10,955 bases of DNA from Acidobacteriota bacterium (lineage in GTDB: Bacteria; Acidobacteriota; Vicinamibacteria; Marinacidobacterales; SMYC01). Positions 1 to 6,584 of the stretch are shown here, in pieces (position 1 is the first letter of the stretch; each line of letters starts with the position of its first letter). The notes beneath the pieces are model-generated. The model did no database searches. It was not told the DNA's origin and saw only the letters and a program-made list of their open reading frames with translations. The position numbers were made by a program, and so were the translations under genes. The stretch spans positions 1 through 10,955 of the forward strand of contig JAUVQL010000008.1 in assembly GCA_030598165.1 (NCBI GenBank), in the 5' to 3' direction.

Positions 1-2645
1 AAGGCTTGCTTCAAGGAGTTGAACGTCGTGTACAGGAGGATGAAAACGATGAGGATAGTGAGGGAGACGACGACTGAGAGCTGCCTCATGGCTCGGATTT
101 GGTTCTCGTAGGTTCCTCCGAAGAGAATGAAGTAGTCTTCGGGTAAATCCAGCGCTCGGATCTCCCGCCGCAGATCGGAAACCACGCTTCCTAGATCACG
201 ATCCTCTACATTGCATTGAACGAGAATGCGCCGAAGGGTGCCTTCTTTTCTAATGATAGGTGGTCCTTCTGATAGTCGTAGCGAGGCGAGCTCCGATAAG
301 GGAACCCGTACGCCCGAGGGCGTATCGATCAAGATGTTCTCGATCTGTTCGATATTGCTACGAAATGGCTCCTTGAAACGCACGAACAGGTCGTATCGCT
401 TACGGGTCTCGATGATCTGTGACGCCACTTTTCCGTTGAGCGCGATCTCGATGATCTCAGAGACATCGTTGACATTGATTCCATAGCGGGCGATTTTGTT
501 CCGCTCGAGCTCGACCCGCAGTTGTGGCACCCCGCTCGTCTGCTCGACTTGAACGTCCGCGGTCCCGGGAGTTGCCTTCACGATCTCCTCGACTCTTTCG
601 GCGAATTCGTTCAACAAATCCAGATCGTCGCCAAACAGCTTGACGGCAATGGCGGTCTTGGTGCCCGTCAAAGTGTGATTGATGCGATGTTGAAGCGGCG
701 AGTTCAAAGATACGGAAACACCGGGAACCTTACCTACGAGAGCTCGGATGTTCTCTTGAATCTCCTGTATCGAGGTGCTTCTTGCCTCCTTGGGAACGAG
801 GATCACATTGGCCTCGGTTAGATTCACGGGCTCGGCATGTTCGGCACCTTCGGCGCGCCCGGTCCGGTTGACCACTCTCAAGACCTCGGGGAGCTCACTC
901 ACTTCTTCAGAAATGCTGTCCGCGACGCGAGTCGACTCGTCGAGCGAGGTTCCGGGAGGAAGCAAGATGTCCATGACCAAGGAAGACTCGTCCATTTCGG
1001 GCATGAACTCGGTGCCGATGAAGAAGACAGCTACCAAGGCGCAAATGAAGAGCATCGCACCGATGGCTAGCATCAGGGCTCGATGGTCCAGCGAGAAATC
1101 GAGAAGCGGATTGTAGAGCTGTTTGAAAAATCGAATGACGGCGGTCTCTCGCTCCTTGGTCTCGCGCCGGCGAAGGAAAAAGGCGCAAAGCACAATGGTC
1201 AAAGACAGGGAGACGACAAGCGAGCCTAGAAGCGCCGTCGAGACCGCTATGGCCAGCGGCACGAACATCTTGCCTTCGAGACCGTGAAGGGTGAAAACCG
1301 GGGCAAAAGATGCCAGGAAAATCAACGTCGCGAAGAAAATAGGCCGAATGACATCTTGTGCGCCGCGACGGATAGCCTCTTGATTCGTCGTGTCGTCCAG
1401 CTGAATATGACGGTAAATATTCTCCGCCATGATGATGGAGGCATCGACCATCATCCCGATTCCTACTGCGAGTCCCCCCATGGTCATGATGTTGATTGAA
1501 AGTCCGACGGCTCGCATGAAGATGAAGGCCGTGACTAGAGAGAGGGGAATCGTCATGGTGACTACAATCGTGGTGCGCAGGTTGCCGAGGAAAACGAGCA
1601 GGACGAGGATGACCAATGCCGCTCCGAGGTAAAGGGCGTTTCTCACGTTCGAGATGGCGCGCTCGATCATCTCGAGTTGGGTGTAGAAGATCGATAGCTG
1701 GACGTTATCTCCCAGCGTCTGCTGCAATCGGTCGACCTCTTCTTCGGCGCCGTGGATCGTGTCCATCACGTTGGCGTTGTATTGATTTTGAACGGTGATG
1801 GCCACGATCTCCTTACCGTTCTCGCTGGCGGCCCCTCGACGAAGGAAGGGACCAATTTGGACATCGGCGATTTGACGTATGAAGACGGGAAGACCGTTAC
1901 GCTCGGCGACCACTATGTTCTCGATGTCCTCAATCGTTTCAATCCGACCCAGACCTCGTATCAAACGCTCCTCGGCGCCTTCCACGAGAAAACCGCCTGA
2001 TGAATTCCGATTGTTGGCGGAAAGGACCTCCAGCACCTGCCGTATGGTGATTCCGTAGTTGATGAGCCGATTCGGTTCGATGAGTACGTGGTATTGCTTT
2101 AGCAATCCCCCGAAGTTGATGACGTTGGATACACCTGAAATCGTTTGTAGGCGAGGTTTGATGGTCCATTCCGCGAGATCACGCAGAGAGTACAAGTCGT
2201 CCTCTCCGTCGAGTGTGAACTCCACTGCATCGGCAAACATGGACGACACTGGCCCCATGAAAGGCTCTTCTGTCGCCTCGGGGAGCGTGCCCTCTACGAG
2301 TTGAAGCTTTTCAGCCACCAACTGGCGGGCAAAATAGATATCCGTGCCGTACTGAAACTCTACAAAGACCAATGAAGTTCCCAGCATCGAGCTGGATCTG
2401 ACCCGCTCCACGTACGGCAGTGAGTTGAGCGCTGTCTCTAGGGGAAAAGTAATGAGCGTCTCGATTTCCTCGGGTGCCATTCCGTGGTTCTCGGTGATGA
2501 CGGTCACAACGGGAGCATTGAGGTTGGGATAGACATCGACGGGAAGTTGACTCAGTGACCAAAGGCCGACGACGGCGAGGATCACCATGAGCAGGGAGAT
2601 GAGAACTCGATTGCGTAGGACGAAGTCGGGAATTTTTTTGAGCAT
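1..2645 (-). CDS. czcA: Heavy-metal efflux RND permease, CzcA/CusA family (3' truncated by window edge)
   Basis: Inner-membrane, proton-driven permease of a tripartite metal-efflux pump, exporting cations from periplasm or cytoplasm through an adaptor and an outer-membrane channel. I translated it by hand from the ATG at 2645: 881 codons stay open to position 1. The family is about 1030-1050 residues, so roughly 150-170 C-terminal residues lie outside. Visible: TM1 at residues 13-35, followed by the RND-typical LPVDVYP (34-40); TM2-TM4 about 335-410; TM5-TM6 about 435-490; TM7 about 522-543; start of TM8 about 855-873. TM4 carries D401 and E408 followed by N409, matching the proton-relay Asp/Glu of the HME family. 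The second porter domain has CzcA-like stretches (AVKLFGDD at 667-674; VEQTSGVP at 700-707). It starts 8 bp after the adaptor stop with no clear Shine-Dalgarno, so translational coupling is likely. A heavy-metal RND assignment is secure; the metal (Zn/Co/Cd/Ni or Cu/Ag) is not. Confidence 0.93.
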   Translation of the reverse strand, partial: MLKKIPDFVLRNRVLISLLMVILAVVGLWSLSQLPVDVYPNLNAPVVTVITENHGMAPEEIETLITFPLETALNSLPYVERVRSSSMLGTSLVFVEFQYGTDIYFARQLVAEKLQLVEGTLPEATEEPFMGPVSSMFADAVEFTLDGEDDLYSLRDLAEWTIKPRLQTISGVSNVINFGGLLKQYHVLIEPNRLINYGITIRQVLEVLSANNRNSSGGFLVEGAEERLIRGLGRIETIEDIENIVVAERNGLPVFIRQIADVQIGPFLRRGAASENGKEIVAITVQNQYNANVMDTIHGAEEEVDRLQQTLGDNVQLSIFYTQLEMIERAISNVRNALYLGAALVILVLLVFLGNLRTTIVVTMTIPLSLVTAFIFMRAVGLSINIMTMGGLAVGIGMMVDASIIMAENIYRHIQLDDTTNQEAIRRGAQDVIRPIFFATLIFLASFAPVFTLHGLEGKMFVPLAIAVSTALLGSLVVSLSLTIVLCAFFLRRRETKERETAVIRFFKQLYNPLLDFSLDHRALMLAIGAMLFICALVAVFFIGTEFMPEMDESSLVMDILLPPGTSLDESTRVADSISEEVSELPEVLRVVNRTGRAEGAEHAEPVNLTEANVILVPKEARSTSIQEIQENIRALVGKVPGVSVSLNSPLQHRINHTLTGTKTAIAVKLFGDDLDLLNEFAERVEEIVKATPGTADVQVEQTSGVPQLRVELERNKIARYGINVNDVSEIIEIALNGKVASQIIETRKRYDLFVRFKEPFRSNIEQIENILIDTPSGVRVPLSELASLRLSEGPPIIRKEGTLRRILVQCNVEDRDLGSVVSDLRREIRALDLPEDYFILFGGTYENQIRAMRQLSVVVSLTILIVFILLYTTFNSLKQA

Positions 2646-2653
2646 GAAGGAAG

Positions 2654-3883
2654 CTAGTGTGTGTGACCGGCGTGGGGATCCACCCCCTTCATTTGAAGGC
2701 TGGAGTCGATCTGGTGTTGACCTTGTACGACGACTTCCTGACCTTCGGCGAGACCGGATAAGATGACGACCAAGCCGTCTCGGTTTCGTGCGCCCGTTTC
2801 CACTACTTTTCGATCGAAATGGTCACCGTGGCTCACGAAAACATACTGTTCGTTCTCACCGGTCAAGATCGCGTCTTCCGGGACCGCAACGGCTTGCTTG
2901 TGTGAGCCGACGACGATTTGGACCTCCGCAAACATGCCCGGTTTGAGGTCGAGGTCGGTATTGGGCACGAGACTTCTCATTTTGACCGTTCGCGTCGACT
3001 CGTCGACCGTTGCTCCCAGGTAAACGATCTTCCCTTCGAACGTCCGGTTCGGGAAAGCAGGAACGTTGAGCTTTACTCGGGTGGATCGGTTGACCCGGGG
3101 GAGGTCCTTTTCAAATATATCGTTTTCCACCCACACGCTGGAGAGATCGAGAATTTTATATATACAGGTGCCGGGATCGATTTTTTCTCCTTTGACGACG
3201 TTACGCTCGATGACTACTCCGTTAATGGGAGAAGTCAGGTGAAAACTACATCCGGGAATCGTCTGATGCTCATCAGGTGGCTCGAGGATCTCTTCTTTGT
3301 TGAGACCTGTCAGCAGTAGCATTTTTTCCGCGTATTGAATATTGATCTGAGCCGACTTCAACTCCGCCTTGACCTCCAAGAAACGCCTCTCGGAGACGGC
3401 ATCCTTTTTATATAGGCTGTCGATACGCTGGTATTCCGATTCGGCGAGCTCCAACTCGGCTATGGCCCTTTCGTGGTCCGCTCTCTTCTTTCCCAGCTCG
3501 ATGCTTTCGATACAGGCCAAGGTTTGGCCTTTACGGACCGTTTCACCCCAGTCGGCGAGGGCTTCGTTCACTCGGCCGGGTACAACAGAGTTGACGTGAA
3601 TCTCGTTGTTTTGGTTGTTGATGATTTTACCAGTGGCCTCGATGAATTCTTCCATGTCGATGTAAACGGCGCGCGCGGTCTTCAAGTCGATGAGCGAAAG
3701 TGTCTGGTCGTCGATCTCAGCAGTAGTTGTCGCGTCTTCCGCCTCGTGATCATGCTCTTGATCTTGAGCAACCTCCTGCTCAGCCCCTACATGTTGTGGA
3801 TCGCTGCAACCGACGAACAAGTTGACAACGAGGATGAAGGTGGCTGCTGAGACAAAAAGAGAAGTTATTGATGTGAGTTTCAT
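2654..3883 (-). CDS. czcB: RND efflux periplasmic adaptor (membrane fusion protein), CzcB-like lipoprotein
   Basis: Periplasmic adaptor joining the RND permease encoded downstream to an outer-membrane channel. The 409 residues begin with a hydrophobic export signal (8-25) ending in LFVGC, so Cys26 is probably lipidated; F at the -3 position is a slightly weak lipobox. After an acidic/His stretch (HDH at 44-46) come a barrel-sandwich half (about 92-128), a helical hairpin (about 132-190), the second lipoyl half (SPINGVVIERNVVKGEKI, 218-235), a beta-barrel (about 248-325) and a membrane-proximal domain ending near 392. The tail has H404, H407 and H409, and such His-rich ends are common in divalent-metal adaptors. 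It is first in the operon; no CzcC-type outer-membrane gene lies upstream. An AAGGAG sits 19 nt before the ATG, too far to be a usual ribosome site. An in-frame TGA just upstream of the ATG excludes a longer protein. Confidence 0.93.
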   Translation of the reverse strand: MKLTSITSLFVSAATFILVVNLFVGCSDPQHVGAEQEVAQDQEHDHEAEDATTTAEIDDQTLSLIDLKTARAVYIDMEEFIEATGKIINNQNNEIHVNSVVPGRVNEALADWGETVRKGQTLACIESIELGKKRADHERAIAELELAESEYQRIDSLYKKDAVSERRFLEVKAELKSAQINIQYAEKMLLLTGLNKEEILEPPDEHQTIPGCSFHLTSPINGVVIERNVVKGEKIDPGTCIYKILDLSSVWVENDIFEKDLPRVNRSTRVKLNVPAFPNRTFEGKIVYLGATVDESTRTVKMRSLVPNTDLDLKPGMFAEVQIVVGSHKQAVAVPEDAILTGENEQYVFVSHGDHFDRKVVETGARNRDGLVVILSGLAEGQEVVVQGQHQIDSSLQMKGVDPHAGHTH

Positions 3884-3925
3884 GGAATCGCTCGATCAGG
3901 TGCTCCTTATCATAATACGTAAGGA

Positions 3926-3955
3926 ATAATTCCGCGAAATTGAACCTTGTGTGAA
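3926..3955 (-). promoter_or_regulatory. Candidate sigma-70-like promoter of the metal-efflux operon
   Basis: On the minus strand, TTCACA (3955-3950; 5 of 6 matches to the -35 consensus) is followed after 18 bp by AATTAT (3931-3926; 4 of 6 to the -10 consensus). A start near 3919 would leave a leader of about 35 nt before the adaptor ATG. TATTAT (3917-3912) and TATGAT (3914-3909) are better -10 matches but have no -35 element at 17 bp. Judged by eye only. Confidence 0.35.
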
Positions 3956-3958
3956 CCT
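3941..3958. repeat. Direct heptamer repeat TGAACCT, 11 bp apart, possible operator
   Basis: TGAACCT occurs at 3941-3947 and again at 3952-3958, a spacing of 11 bp, close to one helical turn. The second copy overlaps the candidate -35 box of the efflux operon and the first lies in its spacer. Two same-face half-sites at a promoter of a metal-efflux operon suggest a regulator site, but no regulator gene is in the window and I cannot assign a family. Confidence 0.35.
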
Positions 3959-3980
3959 CACCTTTGTATTTTTGTGGAAC

Positions 3981-4122
3981 AGGGCATCTTGTGAGCCCTT
4001 TTGGGCTCGTCCAGATGGCCCTCGCGTCCACCCCCGACTTAGGCTATCCTTGGGTTGCCACTCTCTCGTTAATCCGAGAGATGGCGGGGGTCAGAGGCAA
4101 GGTCTTCGCCTCTGGCCCTCGC
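3981..4122. other. Hairpin cluster: candidate structured RNA or leader, strand unknown
   Basis: Several exact stems lie close together. Hairpin A pairs GAGCCC (3993-3998) with GGGCTC (4003-4008) around a TTTT loop. A mutually exclusive alternative pairs AGGGC (3981-3985) with GCCCT (3995-3999). Hairpin B pairs 4057-4068 with 4075-4085, 11 bp with one bulge. A closing stem pairs ACCCCC (4030-4035) with GGGGGT (4086-4091) around hairpin B. Hairpin C pairs CAGAGGC (4092-4098) with GCCTCTG (4108-4114) and directly abuts the closing stem. The decamer TGGCCCTCGC occurs at both 4016-4025 and 4113-4122. It matches no riboswitch consensus that I could recall. It could be the leader of either divergent gene, a separate small RNA, or an intergenic repeat element. 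Confidence 0.35.
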
Positions 4123-4270
4123 CTATATACTACATACTTTCACTTCTGAGTTGCCCGCTAAAGGTTCGTTAAGCCTAAATTGCTGTTCGTAAAGCACTTA
4201 AAACGGTCTACTTCAGGAAAAGAAACTGGGGGAATAACGGTTCGGCATTAGGGATGGTATCCTTTGGCCC

Positions 4271-5392
4271 ATGATTATGGAAGATCTAAAGACGCCTTGC
4301 GCCGTTGTCGATTTGGACAAGCTCGAGGCCAATTGCTCTCGTATGGCAAAGAGGGTTGCCGGCCTCGGAGTGCGTTTGAGACCCCATGTCAAAACCCACA
4401 AGTGCATCGAAGCGGCGCGCCTTCAGGTCAAACGACATCCTGGTGGAATTACCGTCTCGACAATGGCCGAGGCCAACTTCTTTCACGTGGCGGGTTTTCG
4501 GGACATTACTTACGCCGTGCCCATGCCCATCCCTCGGATCGAGGACGCCGTCGAGTTATCTCGTGCCGGCGTTTTGAATCTGATGCTCGACCATGAGCAG
4601 ACTTTCCTCGAGCTGGTGAAGTGTGCTCAGTCCAGAGATGTTCGTTTTTCCGTTTTTTTGAACGTGGACTGCGGATATCACCGCGCCGGCGTTGACCCGT
4701 CGAGGTCCGAAAGTGTCGCGCTTGCCAAGAAACTGGCAGATTCCTCTCATATAGAGCTCCGGGGCATCTTGACCCACGCTGGTCACTCCTACGCTTGCCG
4801 CAACGCTAATGAGATTCGCAAGGTCGCCATAGAGGAGCGGGAAGTCATGGTGGCATTTGCCGAGAAGCTTCGAGTGGAGGGTGTCAAGGTGCCGGAGGTC
4901 AGCGTGGGATCGACACCCACAATGTCACTGGTGGAGAACTTGGACGGTATTACTGAAGCGCGTCCCGGTAACTACGCGTTCTATGATGCCTTTCAAGCCG
5001 GCATAGGGAGCTGCCACCGTTCGGATACGGCCTTTTCCGTATTGGTGAGTGTCATCGGCCAATATCCCAGGCGGAACCAGCTCCTCGTCGATGGAGGTGC
5101 ACTATCTCTTTCGAGGGACCCTGGCCCCACTCATATCGATGCAGAATGTGGCTACGGGTTTCTACAATCGATAGACGGCCGCGAGCTCTCGGATTTACGC
5201 TTGTTCTCGATATCGCAAGAGGTGGGTAAGGTTGCTGGCACCAAGCCGATCGATATCGATGCGCTTGCGATTGGCACTCGCCTCCGCGTGATCCCGAACC
5301 ACTCCTGCCTTGCTGCTGCACTGCATGACTGCTACTACGTGGTTCGGGGGAACAGGGTCGTCGACGAGTGGAGACCGGTGCGTGGCTGGTGA
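4271..5392 (+). CDS. D-serine dehydratase / D-threonine aldolase-like PLP enzyme (alanine-racemase fold type III)
   Basis: Probably a cytoplasmic PLP- and metal-dependent enzyme acting on D-hydroxy amino acids: D-serine to pyruvate and ammonia, or retro-aldol cleavage of D-threonine or D-3-hydroxyaspartate-type substrates. Its 373 residues have the N-terminal TPCAVVDLDKLEAN motif (8-21) and RPHVKTHK (37-44), where K41 is the expected Schiff-base lysine of the TIM barrel. The C-terminal beta domain has IPNHSC (341-346); H344 and C346 match the zinc ligands known in eukaryotic-type D-serine dehydratase. The NHSC form and C-terminal DEWRPVRGW favour the dehydratase-like subgroup, but sequence alone does not separate dehydratase from aldolase. 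Start at 4271 or 4277; a purine-rich AGGGATGG about 14 nt upstream of 4271 is a weak ribosome site, and an in-frame TAA at 4235 bounds it. It is divergent from the efflux operon and convergent with the threonine/serine dehydratase. Confidence 0.9.
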   Translation: MIMEDLKTPCAVVDLDKLEANCSRMAKRVAGLGVRLRPHVKTHKCIEAARLQVKRHPGGITVSTMAEANFFHVAGFRDITYAVPMPIPRIEDAVELSRAGVLNLMLDHEQTFLELVKCAQSRDVRFSVFLNVDCGYHRAGVDPSRSESVALAKKLADSSHIELRGILTHAGHSYACRNANEIRKVAIEEREVMVAFAEKLRVEGVKVPEVSVGSTPTMSLVENLDGITEARPGNYAFYDAFQAGIGSCHRSDTAFSVLVSVIGQYPRRNQLLVDGGALSLSRDPGPTHIDAECGYGFLQSIDGRELSDLRLFSISQEVGKVAGTKPIDIDALAIGTRLRVIPNHSCLAAALHDCYYVVRGNRVVDEWRPVRGW

Positions 5393-5417
5393 AACTGTGC
5401 TCAAGAAGCCGCACATG

Positions 5418-5563
5418 AACGCGAATAGAAGTACTGAACGCAAAGTTGCAGGGGACTTCGGACAACAAAAGAAAGTCAGTAGGCCTTTTTAGTTCTTTGC
5501 GTCTGCACGCTTCCGTGCCCCGGCGTCGCATCCGGAACAGAATCCTTACTCTTATTTGCGTTC
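5418..5563. repeat. Mirrored decamers in the convergent intergenic region
   Basis: GAACGCGAAT (5418-5427) and GAACGCAAAG (5436-5445) lie in plus orientation. CTTTGCGT (5495-5502) and ATTTGCGTTC (5554-5563) are near-complementary copies in inverted orientation. The inner pair is exact over 8 bp with a 49 nt spacer; the outer pair differs at one base. The last copy overlaps the dehydratase stop codon. The rest of 5393-5561 shows no stable hairpin followed by a T-run for either convergent gene. The arrangement may be chance or a weak bidirectional structure. Confidence 0.3.
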
Positions 5564-6527
5564 ATTCGCGGCTAAATTGCATTCGGCCGGAGACGTCGTA
5601 GTTGCCGCCGCTTACAACCGCTACGGTGCGGGTTCCGGTCGACAACGAAGTTGCACCATCGAGAAGTGCCGCTGTCGTAGCTGCGCCTCCGGTCTCCGCC
5701 AAAAGCTTGGCTCTTTCCAAAAGGATGGGGATGGCGGTGAGCATCGCCTCGTCATCCACGATGACCAACTCGTCGGCGACGGAATCGATGATGTCGAACA
5801 CGTCAGGATCGGTATTTTTCGTGGCGAGTCCGTCGGCAATGGTAGTAACTTCATCGAGATCGGTTGACCTGCCGTTCTTACGACTGGTGTACATGTTGGC
5901 CGAGCCCGTCGGCTCGACTCCGATGATGTGGATGTCGGGTTTTAGCGCCTTGAGTGCGGTGGATACGCCGGCGAACAGCCCGCCACCTCCAATGGGAATT
6001 AGGACGGCCTCCACGTCGGGCAGATCCTCGAGGATCTCGAAGGCCATGGTTCCGTTTCCCGCCATGAAGAACCGATCTTTGAACGGGTGGACGTAGACGA
6101 GGCCCTTTTCTTCAGCCAGCTCGAGAGACCGAGCATAGGCGTCGTCCCAGAGCTTCCCGTGAAGTATGGCCTCAGCGCCGTACTCCTTGACCGCTGAGAC
6201 TTTGCTCCGATTGGCGCCAGCCGGCATAACCACATAGCCGGGAATCTTCTGGTGAGCGGCGACATACGCAACCGCCTGACCGCAATTACCCGCCGAGGCC
6301 GTGATGATGCCTCTACGGCGCTCCGACTCGGACAGATGAAGTACTTTGTTGAAAACGCCACGGGGTTTGAACGAACCGGTTTTTTGAAAGTTCTCTCCCT
6401 TGAGCCAGACTTCGAGTCCGGTTCTCTCGCTCAGCGAACGTGACGAGAACAAAGGCGTTCGATGGACATGCCCGGCGAGGGCTTTTCTAGCTTCTTCGAA
6501 ATCAGTTAGCGTCGGTTTTAAATCCAT
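5562..6527 (-). CDS. Threonine/serine dehydratase, short form without ACT domain (PLP fold type II)
   Basis: Cytoplasmic PLP enzyme that deaminates L-threonine to 2-oxobutyrate and/or L-serine to pyruvate. Its 321 residues match the catabolic TdcB/EutB-like length and lack the C-terminal regulatory domain of biosynthetic IlvA. Visible motifs: KTGSFKPRG (49-57) with Schiff-base K54; SAGNCGQ (78-84), the substrate-carboxylate loop; the phosphate-binding GGGG (180-183) before LFAGV; ETGGAA (278-283); SGGN (306-309) near the cofactor ring nitrogen. Position 79 is Ala, as in dehydratases; serine racemase has Ser there, so racemase activity is less likely. The loop has Cys82 where the family usually has His. 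It is the last gene of the minus-strand cluster, 57 bp after the acyl-CoA dehydrogenase, with only a weak GGGCG ribosome site. Its product 2-oxobutyrate is a plausible substrate for the E1 encoded two genes upstream. Confidence 0.9.
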   Translation of the reverse strand: MDLKPTLTDFEEARKALAGHVHRTPLFSSRSLSERTGLEVWLKGENFQKTGSFKPRGVFNKVLHLSESERRRGIITASAGNCGQAVAYVAAHQKIPGYVVMPAGANRSKVSAVKEYGAEAILHGKLWDDAYARSLELAEEKGLVYVHPFKDRFFMAGNGTMAFEILEDLPDVEAVLIPIGGGGLFAGVSTALKALKPDIHIIGVEPTGSANMYTSRKNGRSTDLDEVTTIADGLATKNTDPDVFDIIDSVADELVIVDDEAMLTAIPILLERAKLLAETGGAATTAALLDGATSLSTGTRTVAVVSGGNYDVSGRMQFSRE

Positions 6528-6553
6528 AATCGCCCGACTCGGTCGCCTAACCC

Positions 6554-6584
6554 GGACTGCTGGCTGCTTGACTGCTCGACTGCT
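6554..6584. repeat. Period-8 tandem repeat immediately after the acyl-CoA dehydrogenase stop
   Basis: On the plus strand CGACTGCT (6577-6584), TGACTGCT (6569-6576) and TGGCTGCT (6561-6568) are three octamers in register. A fourth GACTGCT (6555-6561) is offset by one base. On the transcribed minus strand the units read AGCAGTCG-like and begin directly at the TAA stop (6586-6584). The array fills about half of the gap before the dehydratase start. Confidence 0.75.

Larger units (their letters stand above)
3884..4270. other. Divergent intergenic region between efflux operon and D-serine dehydratase-like gene
   Basis: This 387 bp stretch holds no convincing coding frame. The left part has the efflux-operon promoter candidate and heptamer repeat; the middle has the hairpin cluster. 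The right part, about 4123-4270, is AT-richer. It contains TATACT at 4126-4131, a 5 of 6 match to a plus-strand -10 box, but with no recognisable -35 box 17 bp upstream, so the promoter of the plus-strand gene is not resolved. Confidence 0.6.

Noticed and set aside
1..2645. Possible frameshifted or broken permease, since short open frames occur on both strands here
   Set aside because: Hand translation from 2645 gives one uninterrupted family-consistent frame to the window edge; the other frames are shadows and the truncation is only the edge.
3993..4008. GC stem with TTTT loop as an intrinsic terminator
   Set aside because: The T-run is the loop; no T-tract follows the stem on either strand, so it does not fit an intrinsic terminator.
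4057..4092. GCCACT followed by a hairpin, considered as a cobalamin riboswitch B12-box
   Set aside because: The other conserved cobalamin-riboswitch segments are missing on this strand, so the match is a hexamer only.
3951..4172. Short open frames (60-83 codons) on both strands over the intergenic region
   Set aside because: Low-complexity sequence with no ribosome sites or motifs, overlapping the hairpin cluster; treated as non-coding.
5052..5531. A 159-codon minus-strand open frame
   Set aside because: It is mostly antisense to the D-serine dehydratase-like gene, is Arg/Ser-rich as expected for a shadow frame, and has no recognisable domain.
5602..6096. A 164-codon plus-strand open frame
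   Set aside because: It lies wholly antisense to the well-supported threonine/serine dehydratase and shows no family motif.
5562..6527. Serine racemase as the identity of the short fold type II enzyme
   Set aside because: The re-face serine of racemases is replaced by Ala79, and the remaining motifs fit dehydratases.
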